Made by a program: the position numbers and the translations under genes
Shown here: positions 6,612 to 13,421 of the stretch, one piece after another
How positions within the stretch are numbered: position 1 is the first letter of the stretch
How the letters are laid out: the number at the start of each line of letters is the position of its first letter
Assembly (NCBI GenBank): GCA_021731695.1
Contig: JAKFWZ010000045.1
Location: forward strand, 1-49,803
DNA: 49,803 nucleotides
Source: Candidatus Daviesbacteria bacterium
GTDB lineage: Bacteria; Patescibacteriota; Microgenomatia; Daviesbacterales; UBA10151
Direction: 5' to 3'
The notes under the pieces: generated by a model
Seen by the model: only the letters and a program-made list of their open reading frames with translations
What the model was told of the DNA's origin: nothing
Databases searched by the model: none

Positions 6612-8255
6612 ATGGTTAAGTCCCTGTTAAACCTGTTGTCTATACGCCAAAGTAGCATTTTATCAGGAGCCACAGTTTTAATGGTGGCTGTCTTCGCCTC
6701 CAGATTTTTAGGCTTAATTCGCGACAGGCTTTTAGTGCAAAGCTTTGACACCTCTCAGGCTGCAATCTTTTTTGCAGCTTTTAGATTGCCCGATCTTTTA
6801 TTTCAGATCTTAATCTTCGGTTCTTTATCAGTGGCCTTTATTCCTATTTTTACAGATTACCTTCATAAACAGGATAATGAGGAGGAAGCTTTTAAGTTTG
6901 CATCAAGCATCTTAAATCTTTCACTTTTGGTGTTTGGGGTTGTGGTTTTCCTTTCGGCCATCTTTGTAAGCCAAATAAATTCACTAGTAGTTCCGGGTTT
7001 CTCAGGTGAGCAAAAAATTCTGACTGACCGTTTAACTCAGGTTATTTTATTTGCCCAAATGTTTTTGGTAGTTGGGACATTTTTCTTTGGGATTGCACAC
7101 ACCTACCAAAGGTTTATTATCCCGGCTCTGGCACCGATTTTTTATAACTTTGGAATAATTTTAGGAATTGTATTTTTCGCTCCATTATTCGGCATCATGG
7201 GTTTGGGATTGGGTGTTGTTTTGGGTGCAATGTTGCATGTTTTAGTTCAGGTGCCGTTAATCCGTTCTATTGGATTTAGATATAAACTTACATTTGATTT
7301 TTTAAATAGCGGGGTAAAAGAAGTATTTAAGTTAATGAGTGTGCGGAACATTGGGCTTGTTGCCGAGCAGGTTAATGAAGTTGTTGGAGTGGCGCTTGCC
7401 TCAATTATCTCTTATTCATCAGTAACTTTGCTGACATTTGCAACTCATTTATTCGCCGTTCCAATAGGATTATTCGGTGCAACTATTGCTCAGGCTGCTT
7501 TACCTGTTTTATCTAAAGAATTTTCCAAAGGGGATATGGAATCTTTTAAAAGAACACTTTTAACAACCATGCATCAAATCTTATTTCTAACTTTACCGGC
7601 CGCTGCAATTTTAATAGTTCTCCGGATTCCGGTGGTCAGGCTTGTTTTTGGAGCTGACTTATTTTCTTGGGAGGATACGGTTTTAACCGGAAGAACAGTA
7701 GCCTTCTTTTCGGTTGGTCTTGCAGCTCAATCAGTAGTTCTTCTCTTGGTCCGCTCGTTTTATGCGATGAAAGATACGAAGACGCCGGTTATGGTTTCGT
7801 TGGTTAGCATAACTTTGAACATTCTTCTTAGTGTCACGTTTGTCTTAGGTTTGCAGATGGGGGTTTGGTCAATTGGTTTGGCATTTGCAATTTCAATTAA
7901 TATCGGAACTGCCTTGCTCGTTTATTTCCTGAACAAAAAGCTCAATGGATTTAGTAATAAAGAATTAGTTATGCCTGCATTCAAGATGTTTGTAGCGGCT
8001 GTTGCCGCCGCCTTTGCGTTATATATTCCAATGAAGGGACTTGACCAGTTAATTTTTGATACAACGAAAACTGTGAACTTAATAATGCTTACGGGAATTG
8101 CCTCAAGCTTTGGTTTAGCAATTTATATTTTACTTGTTTGGCTTTTAAATGTTAAAGAATTAACTACATTTATTGATTTCTTTAGGAAAATTGGTCAGAC
8201 AAAAGTCAGCCTGCAGTCAGAGGAAATTCCAAAGGATACCGGCAGCTTTAGTTAA
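6612..8255 (+). CDS. murJ: Lipid II flippase MurJ
   Basis: 547 residues, polytopic with about 14 transmembrane segments, MATE/MVF fold. MurJ exports lipid-linked peptidoglycan precursor across the cytoplasmic membrane. The family opening is clear: a membrane segment followed by SRFLGLIRDRLLVQSF and the AAFRLPDLLF stretch. A MATE-like repeat appears in the second half (RSFYAMKDTKTPV). The ATG at 6612 has TAATAT (6598-6603) 8 nt before it and only a weak GTAGGG in between. Presence of MurJ and LCP proteins suggests a peptidoglycan wall. Confidence 0.92.
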   Translation: MVKSLLNLLSIRQSSILSGATVLMVAVFASRFLGLIRDRLLVQSFDTSQAAIFFAAFRLPDLLFQILIFGSLSVAFIPIFTDYLHKQDNEEEAFKFASSILNLSLLVFGVVVFLSAIFVSQINSLVVPGFSGEQKILTDRLTQVILFAQMFLVVGTFFFGIAHTYQRFIIPALAPIFYNFGIILGIVFFAPLFGIMGLGLGVVLGAMLHVLVQVPLIRSIGFRYKLTFDFLNSGVKEVFKLMSVRNIGLVAEQVNEVVGVALASIISYSSVTLLTFATHLFAVPIGLFGATIAQAALPVLSKEFSKGDMESFKRTLLTTMHQILFLTLPAAAILIVLRIPVVRLVFGADLFSWEDTVLTGRTVAFFSVGLAAQSVVLLLVRSFYAMKDTKTPVMVSLVSITLNILLSVTFVLGLQMGVWSIGLAFAISINIGTALLVYFLNKKLNGFSNKELVMPAFKMFVAAVAAAFALYIPMKGLDQLIFDTTKTVNLIMLTGIASSFGLAIYILLVWLLNVKELTTFIDFFRKIGQTKVSLQSEEIPKDTGSFS

Positions 8256-8261
8256 GGTGAT

Positions 8262-8392
8262 AGTTATGGTTATTGGGTAAAGAGGCTGGTATGGTTTAGA
8301 GTTATTGGGTTTTTGTCTTTCGCCATCTTCCAAACCCTTCTTCAATACCAGCATCCTAACCGTATAACTCTTTACCCCTGCCTCAATCTCAA
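8262..8392 (+). repeat. Imperfect inverted repeat upstream of lepA
   Basis: The 151-bp gap between murJ and lepA has a G/T-rich left half and a C/A-rich right half that pair imperfectly: GGGTAAAGAG with CTCTTTACCC, and GCTGGTAT with ATACCAGC. It resembles the other long hairpin elements in layout, though not in sequence. The lepA -35 lies within its right arm. Confidence 0.6.
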
Positions 8393-8399
8393 CTACAAT
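8371..8399 (+). promoter_or_regulatory. lepA promoter, leaderless type
   Basis: TTTACC (8371-8376), 17-bp spacer, TACAAT (8394-8399), then 7 nt to the ATG at 8407. There is no Shine-Dalgarno sequence between them. Confidence 0.45.
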
Positions 8400-8406
8400 A
8401 CACCTC

Positions 8407-10260
8407 ATGAACATTCGTAATTTTAGTATCATCGCCCATGTTGATCATGGCAAATCAACTTTAGCTGACAGGTTACTTGAAGTGACCGGCACTGTGGTGG
8501 GCAGTAAAATGCAGGATCAGATATTGGATTCGCTTGCTTTAGAACGTGAAAGAGGAATTACAATTAAGCTTGCGCCAGTGCGGCTGCATTATAAGTATCC
8601 AAGTAACAAGTTACAAGAAACAAACAAATCTCAAAACCAAAATTCAAATAATCAAAATGATTTGTCTCTTGTATCTTCGAATTTGGAAGCTTCAGATTCA
8701 GAAGAATACATTCTGAATCTGATAGATACTCCGGGTCATGTTGATTTTTCATACGAAGTTTCAAGAGCCTTAGCTGCTGTTGAAGGTGCGATAATTTTAG
8801 TGGATGCAACTCAGGGGATTCAGGCTCAAACTTTATCCCATGGTTTAGCTGCTCTTGAGCAAAATTTAACACTGATACCGGTGTTAAATAAAGTCGATCT
8901 GCCAAATGCAGACACTGAAAAATATACAAAACAATTAGTCGATACATTCGGTTTTCTTGAATCAGAAATAATTTTAGCTTCAGGAAAATCAGGAATTGGA
9001 GTCGAAGAAATTTTAAAAGCTATAATAGAAAGAATTCCGGCGCCAAAACAGGAAATTGAAAAGCCTTTAAAAGCCTTGATCTTTGACTCGTACTTCGATG
9101 ACTATAAAGGAGTGGTGGCGCAAGTGAGAATTGTCGAAGGAAAGGTCGGTCCTTTGCAATCCAAAATAGTTTTTCTTGGCACAAAATCAGAAGGTCAGGT
9201 TTTGGAAAAAGGATATTTTGCGCCCCAGCTTAAAGAGGTGGAGAATTTAGAAGCCGGAGAAATCGGATATATAGCAACCGGAATAAAAGTTTCAGATACG
9301 GTTAGGGTTGGAGATACGATCTCCACTTCTTTTGAAACCGCACAACTGCCGGGTTATAAAGAAGTGAAGCCGATGGTTTATGTCGGGCTTTATCCCATTG
9401 ATTCTTCGGAATATTTTGAACTGAAAGAAGCTTTGTCTAAATTTAAATTAAATGATCCGGCGTTTTCTTACGAGATGGAACAATCTGCAGCTTTAGGTTC
9501 AGGATTTAGATGCGGTTTCTTAGGACTTTTGCATGCCGAAGTTGTGCAAGAAAGATTGTCCGGAGAATTCGGAGTTGATCTTTTAGCCACTGCGCCTTCC
9601 GTTGAATATTTAGTTAACGGCGAATTAATTCATAATCCGGCTGATTTAGATTTATCTCAAATGAAAACAATTGATGAACCCTGGATAAAGCTGCAGATGT
9701 TTTCGCCTCAAGAATATATCGGAGCGGTTATGGAATTAGTTCAGGAAAAAAGAGGGAAGTTTGTGAACATGATTCATTATGGTACTCAGGTTGAATTAAT
9801 TTATGAGATGCCTTTGGCTGATATGATTACTGATTTTTACGATAAATTAAAATCAGTTTCTTCAGGTTTTGCTTCGCTCGATTGGGATTTTATAGATTTT
9901 CGTCCGGTTGAAGCTGTTAAAGTAGATATTTTAGTAGGAGGGGAAAAAGTAGATGCACTAACTTTTGTGGCAGTCCGTTCGAAATCTGAAGCCATGGGTA
10001 GAAGAATGGTGAGCAAGCTTAAAGATGTTTTGCCCCGTCAAAATTTTGCAATCGCTTTACAAGCTGCAATTGGAGGCACAGTTATTGCCAGAGAAACAAT
10101 CTCTCCGTTTAGAAAAGATGTTACAGTGGGATTATATGGGGGAGATAGAACCAGAAAAGATAAGCTTCTTGATAAACAAAAGAAGGGTAAGGCGAAAATG
10201 AAAATGGTTGGTAGGGTTGAAATCCCACAGGAAGCGTTCCTCTCCATACTCAAAAGTTAG
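8407..10260 (+). CDS. lepA: Elongation factor 4 (LepA) with in-frame insertion
   Basis: 617-residue translational GTPase that acts on stalled or mispositioned ribosomes. G1 is AHVDHGKS (10-17), G3 is DTPGH (107-111) and the NKVD motif follows; EF-G-like domains II, III, V and the LepA C-terminal domain are complete to the usual KMKMVGRVEIPQEAF ending. Residues about 64-92 (rich in N, Q and S) are an insertion in the turn between the G2 and G3 strands, where homologues have only a few residues. Its DNA is a copy of the CAAG-type intergenic element. The frame is intact, so the protein is probably functional. Confidence 0.95.
   Translation: MNIRNFSIIAHVDHGKSTLADRLLEVTGTVVGSKMQDQILDSLALERERGITIKLAPVRLHYKYPSNKLQETNKSQNQNSNNQNDLSLVSSNLEASDSEEYILNLIDTPGHVDFSYEVSRALAAVEGAIILVDATQGIQAQTLSHGLAALEQNLTLIPVLNKVDLPNADTEKYTKQLVDTFGFLESEIILASGKSGIGVEEILKAIIERIPAPKQEIEKPLKALIFDSYFDDYKGVVAQVRIVEGKVGPLQSKIVFLGTKSEGQVLEKGYFAPQLKEVENLEAGEIGYIATGIKVSDTVRVGDTISTSFETAQLPGYKEVKPMVYVGLYPIDSSEYFELKEALSKFKLNDPAFSYEMEQSAALGSGFRCGFLGLLHAEVVQERLSGEFGVDLLATAPSVEYLVNGELIHNPADLDLSQMKTIDEPWIKLQMFSPQEYIGAVMELVQEKRGKFVNMIHYGTQVELIYEMPLADMITDFYDKLKSVSSGFASLDWDFIDFRPVEAVKVDILVGGEKVDALTFVAVRSKSEAMGRRMVSKLKDVLPRQNFAIALQAAIGGTVIARETISPFRKDVTVGLYGGDRTRKDKLLDKQKKGKAKMKMVGRVEIPQEAFLSILKS
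8598..8680 (+). repeat. CAAG-type palindromic element, copy 2, inside lepA
   Basis: Positions 8607-8657 equal the reverse complement of 6474-6524 without a mismatch (51 bp). The left end CCAAGTAACAAGTTACAAG and right end CTCTTGTATCTT match the element ends elsewhere. It is translated in frame as an N/Q/S-rich loop of LepA, residues about 64-92. Confidence 0.88.
8692..8722 (+). repeat. Perfect 12-bp inverted repeat in lepA
   Basis: TCAGATTCAGAA (8692-8703) and TTCTGAATCTGA (8711-8722) with a 7-nt loop, directly after the element copy and just before the G3 codons. It encodes SDSEEYILNLI. It could be a second small insertion or a coincidental hairpin. Confidence 0.6.
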
Positions 10261-10294
10261 TATTCGCATTTATTACGGTTTTATTATATTATTC

Positions 10295-10343
10295 TTGTCT
10301 AGTTGATTGTATTTATTATGTAAAGTACTATTAACTAAGGAGG
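10295..10343 (+). promoter_or_regulatory. Possible promoter and Shine-Dalgarno site of the toxin-antitoxin operon
   Basis: TTGTCT (10295-10300), 16-bp spacer and TATGTA (10317-10322) form a weak promoter. AAGGAGG (10337-10343) is a strong Shine-Dalgarno sequence 7 nt before the antitoxin ATG. Strong sites are rare in this window, so the operon has its own translation style. The promoter call is tentative. Confidence 0.4.
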
Positions 10344-10350
10344 AAATAAA

Positions 10351-10905
10351 ATGAATAATTTTAAATTTACTATCGAAGACTACATCCTCTATCTTCTTAA
10401 TAAGCTTCAAGGTGGCAAAGCAGACAAGATTAAGCTAAATAAAGTCGCTTTTTTTACAGAATTTGGCTATATATTTAAAAACCAAAGTGAGTTATCTGAG
10501 GCTGATTATGCTGCGATTGATAAAGGTCCTATAATAGATAACTATTCTCAGATTTTGGAGTCAATGGAAAAAAAGGGATTAATCAAAATTGATTCTGACG
10601 GCTATACTATAAGAGCCCTAACTGTGCCTAGCGTTGTAATCCCTAAAAAGGTCTCACTGGTAATTGATCCTATAATAGGTAAATATTCTCAATTAACAGA
10701 TCAAGAACTTATTTCTTTGTCGCATGATACCGATTCTTATAAAATCACTACCGATAATGAGAAGATGATGGGGAATAAAATCGATAAAGATTTAGCATCA
10801 CTTGAAACTTTTTTTGTTGATGAAGATGTAAATATCACTGAGGATGAGGAGCGGCTTCCCGTTATAGATAAAACGAAGCTTGTTGAATATGAGTTTGGAC
10901 AATAA
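10351..10905 (+). CDS. Panacea-domain (DUF4065/SocA-like) antitoxin
   Basis: 184 residues. The Panacea domain is seen as an N-terminal helical block with KLNKVAFFTEFGYIF (about 27-41), the segment AAIDKGPI, the MEKKGLI helix end and a late SHDTDSYK stretch. Panacea domains are promiscuous antitoxin domains that neutralise many unrelated toxins (known for the PanA family). The downstream gene overlaps by 17 bp and encodes a RelE-like protein, so a type II toxin-antitoxin pair is inferred. A strong AAGGAGG precedes the start. The pair lies after lepA and faces a metallopeptidase gene. Confidence 0.8.
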   Translation: MNNFKFTIEDYILYLLNKLQGGKADKIKLNKVAFFTEFGYIFKNQSELSEADYAAIDKGPIIDNYSQILESMEKKGLIKIDSDGYTIRALTVPSVVIPKKVSLVIDPIIGKYSQLTDQELISLSHDTDSYKITTDNEKMMGNKIDKDLASLETFFVDEDVNITEDEERLPVIDKTKLVEYEFGQ

Positions 10906-11206
10906 ATATAAGGTTCTAACTCATCCAGATCTTCAGAAGAGCATAGATAAAAACTTACCATCAAATCTAAGAAAAGTATTCGATAAAAAAGTTAAATACC
11001 TATCTAGCAATATTAAACACCCGAGTCTAAACACGAAACCCTATCATGTTAGTGAGCAAAAGTTAAAGCAATTAGGAGTAGATAAAGTTTTTGAATTTTA
11101 TATCAATATGAGTTTTAGATGTATGTTTTATGTTCAAAACGACGAAAAGCAAATTATCTTAACTTTTGTGGGTAATCACAAACAAGTTAAAACAAAGTAT
11201 TCCTAG
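10889..11206 (+). CDS. RelE/ParE-superfamily toxin-like protein
   Basis: 105 residues. The C-terminal half has the RelE-fold strand pattern: VDKVFEFYINMSFRCMFYV followed by IILTFVGNH and a basic end, as in HigB/YafQ-type mRNA interferases (x-R-x-x-F core, GNH strand end). Family toxins cut mRNA on the ribosome; activity here is inferred. The ATG at 10889 lies inside the antitoxin gene (17-bp overlap), giving coupled translation; an in-frame TTG at 10880 is less likely. Its stop is 4 nt from the stop of the convergent peptidase gene. Confidence 0.7.
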   Translation: MSLDNKYKVLTHPDLQKSIDKNLPSNLRKVFDKKVKYLSSNIKHPSLNTKPYHVSEQKLKQLGVDKVFEFYINMSFRCMFYVQNDEKQIILTFVGNHKQVKTKYS

Positions 11207-11210
11207 CTAT

Positions 11211-11588
11211 CTATAAATATTTCTTTGCAAACTCATCTGCTTCATCTTCCTGCTTTTTAATTTCACTCTTTGACTGAGTATATTGAATTGAGTTTTTATG
11301 ATTTAAAGCTATATGACCGATTTCATGCAAAATTGTATACATAATCTGATGTTCACTTTCTTTAAACAAAACATCCGCTAAAAAGATTAAATGTTGATCT
11401 TTTAAATCATTGCCGTTAAAGGCATAACCGAAAGAATCTTTATCAGAAGAAAAAAACCAGCATTCACTAATAATTTTTTCGGCAATTTCTTCTGGTAATT
11501 TTACAATTGCCCGAACAATATAATTTTTGACGGATTCATCTGCAACTAATCTTCCGCCCATTTCTTCTTTGATTTCTTTTAAAGTCAT
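11211..11588 (-). CDS. ImmA/IrrE-like metallopeptidase
   Basis: 125 residues. The zinc-peptidase motif HEIGH is at 88-92, extended as HEIGHIALNH, and a downstream EDEADEFAKKYL provides the third metal ligand (E116). This is the ImmA/IrrE (peptidase M78) pattern. Family members cleave repressors or antitoxins in mobile elements and stress responses. There is no HTH domain, so the target must be encoded elsewhere. It converges on the toxin gene with a 4-bp gap, which makes a shared defence or stress locus plausible but unproven. Confidence 0.75.
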   Translation of the reverse strand: MTLKEIKEEMGGRLVADESVKNYIVRAIVKLPEEIAEKIISECWFFSSDKDSFGYAFNGNDLKDQHLIFLADVLFKESEHQIMYTILHEIGHIALNHKNSIQYTQSKSEIKKQEDEADEFAKKYL

Positions 11589-11655
11589 TTAGCAGGTAGT
11601 ATAACTCGTCCCCGTCATGGCGAGATTAACGCCTGTCGTTGCGAACAAAAATCCA

Positions 11656-11793
11656 CCTCTCCTCTTCGAGCCTGAGCCTCAGAGCCGAAGGGCCTAGCCC
11701 TCGAGGGGTCCAACCCGTTGAAGCAAGGCAGCTTGCTTCAACCCTCAAAGGAGAGGGGAATCGTTTATAATCCTCTCTCCCTTAGGGAGAGAG
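11656..11793. repeat. Composite palindromic repeat region before hrcA
   Basis: The ~240 bp between the peptidase and the hrcA promoter hold nested palindromes and no credible gene. CCTCTCCT (11656-11663) pairs with AGGAGAGG (11749-11756). Inside them is the perfect 11-bp stem GTTGAAGCAAG/CTTGCTTCAAC (11717-11727, 11732-11742). A separate perfect 9-bp hairpin CTCTCTCCC-TTA-GGGAGAGAG lies at 11773-11793, of the CCCTCTCCC/GGGAGAGGG repeat type common in many bacteria. A frame of 92 codons across this region is not convincing. Confidence 0.75.
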
Positions 11794-11828
11794 TTAGAGT
11801 GAGGGGTATGAATGACATAAAATATCTC

Positions 11829-11865
11829 TTGACAAAAACTAGCAGTCGTTGTATATTAGTGCTAA
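11829..11865 (+). promoter_or_regulatory. Heat-shock promoter overlapped by a CIRCE operator
   Basis: TTGACA (11829-11834), 17-bp spacer and TATATT (11852-11857) form a strong sigma70-type promoter. CTAGCAGTC-N9-TAGTGCTAA (11839-11865) matches the CIRCE consensus TTAGCACTC-N9-GAGTGCTAA at 15 of 18 arm positions and spans the spacer and -10. HrcA bound here would block the polymerase, so the cluster is autoregulated by HrcA as in Firmicutes. Confidence 0.85.
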
Positions 11866-11887
11866 ACCGGTCCAGAAATAAAAGTCC

Positions 11888-12613
11888 ATGGAATTGTCTG
11901 ACAGACAGAAAGAATTGCTTAAAGCAATTGTTGAATTGCACGTTAAAAACGGAGAGTCCGTCGGTTCAGAGACTGTTGAAAAGGAAACTAATTTAGGCGT
12001 TTCCCCGGCAACAATCAGAAACGAAATGGTGCGTTTGACTGAGATGGGCTATTTAAAACAGCCTCATACTTCAGCCGGACGGGTTCCGACATCAATGGGA
12101 TTTAGGGTTTATGTTCAGGAATTGATGAAGGAAAAGGAAATGCCTGTTTCAGCTGAAGTTTCAATGAAACAAAGCATCTGGCAAAAACGCCACACCAGCA
12201 ATCTGGTTGTAAAAGAAGCAGTCAGGGCATTAGCGGAAAGGTTGCGTATGTTATCTTTGGCAATTAATGAAGATGACGAAATACTTTTTTCAGGGGCTTA
12301 TCATATTTTGGATTTCCCTGAATTTGAAGATATTGATGTAGCGAGGTTTGTTTTATCACTATTTGATGAAAACCCTCAGCTAAGATCGATTATCGGAAGA
12401 GCAGTAGGTCCTGATCCAATGCATATTTTATTTGGTGAGGATCTTGGAATTGAACATCTAAGTACTTGCGGATTTGTTTTTAGTAGATTTGAAGGAGCTG
12501 GCAAAGGCGGTATAATAGGCGTAATCGGCCCGGCAAGGATGAACTTTCCGGTGATATTGCCTTATGTCCGGTACACGAGTAACTTGATTGACCAGGCAGT
12601 AAAGAGTTATTAA
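11888..12613 (+). CDS. hrcA: Heat-inducible transcription repressor HrcA
   Basis: 241 residues, shorter than the typical ~340. The N-terminal winged helix (1-70) is clear: MELSDRQKELLKAIVE, then VSPATIRNEMVRLTEMGYL and PHTSAGRVPT. The C-terminal part keeps the GAF-like end, IGVIGPARMNFPVILPYVRYTS. The usual insertion domain is largely reduced. HrcA binds CIRCE, and a CIRCE element overlaps the promoter 23 nt upstream of this gene. First gene of the heat-shock cluster. Confidence 0.93.
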   Translation: MELSDRQKELLKAIVELHVKNGESVGSETVEKETNLGVSPATIRNEMVRLTEMGYLKQPHTSAGRVPTSMGFRVYVQELMKEKEMPVSAEVSMKQSIWQKRHTSNLVVKEAVRALAERLRMLSLAINEDDEILFSGAYHILDFPEFEDIDVARFVLSLFDENPQLRSIIGRAVGPDPMHILFGEDLGIEHLSTCGFVFSRFEGAGKGGIIGVIGPARMNFPVILPYVRYTSNLIDQAVKSY

Positions 12614-12621
12614 AGTAATGA

Positions 12622-12793
12622 CCAAGTGTCCAAGAAACAAGTAACAAACAAATTACAAATTCTAAATTAAAATAACCAAAATATTTGGAATTTGAATATT
12701 AAATATTGGTTATCATTTATGAGAGCGTTTGCTCATTGTTTGGAAAACTTGTATCTTAAGAGCACGAGCTCGCAAGCTTTGCTTATTACTTGG
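12622..12793 (+). repeat. CAAG-type palindromic element, copy 3
   Basis: Fills the gap between hrcA and grpE. It starts with CCAAG and an AACAAGTAACAAACAAATT stretch, has an AT core, and ends with GTTTGGAAAACTTGTATCTT, a GC-rich GAGCTCGCAAGC module, and ATTACTTGG. The right half is nearly the same as in the copy at 30797-30939. Its last bases form part of the GGAGG (12792-12796) that lies 11 nt before the grpE start. Confidence 0.8.
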
Positions 12794-12807
12794 AGGTTTA
12801 GATAATT

Positions 12808-13347
12808 ATGGGAAAAAAACAAGACGATGACATTATAAAAGGAAAAAGTGCGGATGATATTCCTGATTTAACTCAGGCAATAAAAGATCTTGAGGAAGCC
12901 CGGGAGGAGCTTGATCAGATAAGATCGACGCAGGAGGATTTGAAAAATCAATTAAAAAGGGCAGTGGCTGATTATCAAAATCTGGAAAAGAGAGTAGCTG
13001 AGGGAAGGCAGGAGATTAACAGTTGGGCAGTAACTAATTTGATGAGGCAAATTGCGCAGGTAATGCATTATTTTGATCAGGCATTTAAGGGCGTATCGGA
13101 GGAAGAGCAGAAATCGAATTGGTTTAAAGGAGTAAAGATGGCTAATTTACAGCTTGCGCAAGTTTTGCAAAATGAAGGGCTGGAGGAAATTGAGACAGAC
13201 GGACAATTTGATCCCGCCCTTCATGAAGCTGTAGACACAAGGGACGGAGAAAATGATAGAATCTTGGAAGTCGTTGAAAAAGGGTATAGGTTAAATGGTA
13301 AAATATTGAAACCGGCGAAAGTTGTTGTAGGAAAAAAACTTGATTAA
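12808..13347 (+). CDS. grpE: Nucleotide exchange factor GrpE
   Basis: 179 residues. A long N-terminal coiled coil (about 20-70, rich in E, L and Q) is followed by the family signature ADYQNLEKRV and the C-terminal beta domain with ALHEAVDTRDG and GYRLNGKILKPAKVVV. GrpE releases ADP from DnaK. The Shine-Dalgarno GGAGG at 12792-12796 is 11 nt upstream and is formed partly by the end of a repeat element. It lies between hrcA and dnaK. Confidence 0.95.
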   Translation: MGKKQDDDIIKGKSADDIPDLTQAIKDLEEAREELDQIRSTQEDLKNQLKRAVADYQNLEKRVAEGRQEINSWAVTNLMRQIAQVMHYFDQAFKGVSEEEQKSNWFKGVKMANLQLAQVLQNEGLEEIETDGQFDPALHEAVDTRDGENDRILEVVEKGYRLNGKILKPAKVVVGKKLD

Positions 13348-13408
13348 AGATTGATGATTGAAGATTAATGATTTTTATTCTTTAATCCTTAATCATTATT
13401 CGTTAATC
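13346..13408 (+). repeat. Short inverted repeat between grpE and dnaK
   Basis: GATTAATGAT-type left arm (13363-13372) and TTAATCATTATTCGTTAATC-type right arm (13388-13408) can pair imperfectly. The gap is made of ATTAAAGATT/AATCTTTAAT variants. AAAGGA (13411-13416) after it is the dnaK ribosome-binding site. Confidence 0.5.
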
Positions 13409-13421
13409 AGAAAGGAAATTT

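Noticed and set aside
11718-11996. Frame of 92 codons across the hrcA promoter
   Set aside because: It is made of palindromic repeats and runs through the promoter and the start of hrcA in another frame; no protein-like composition.
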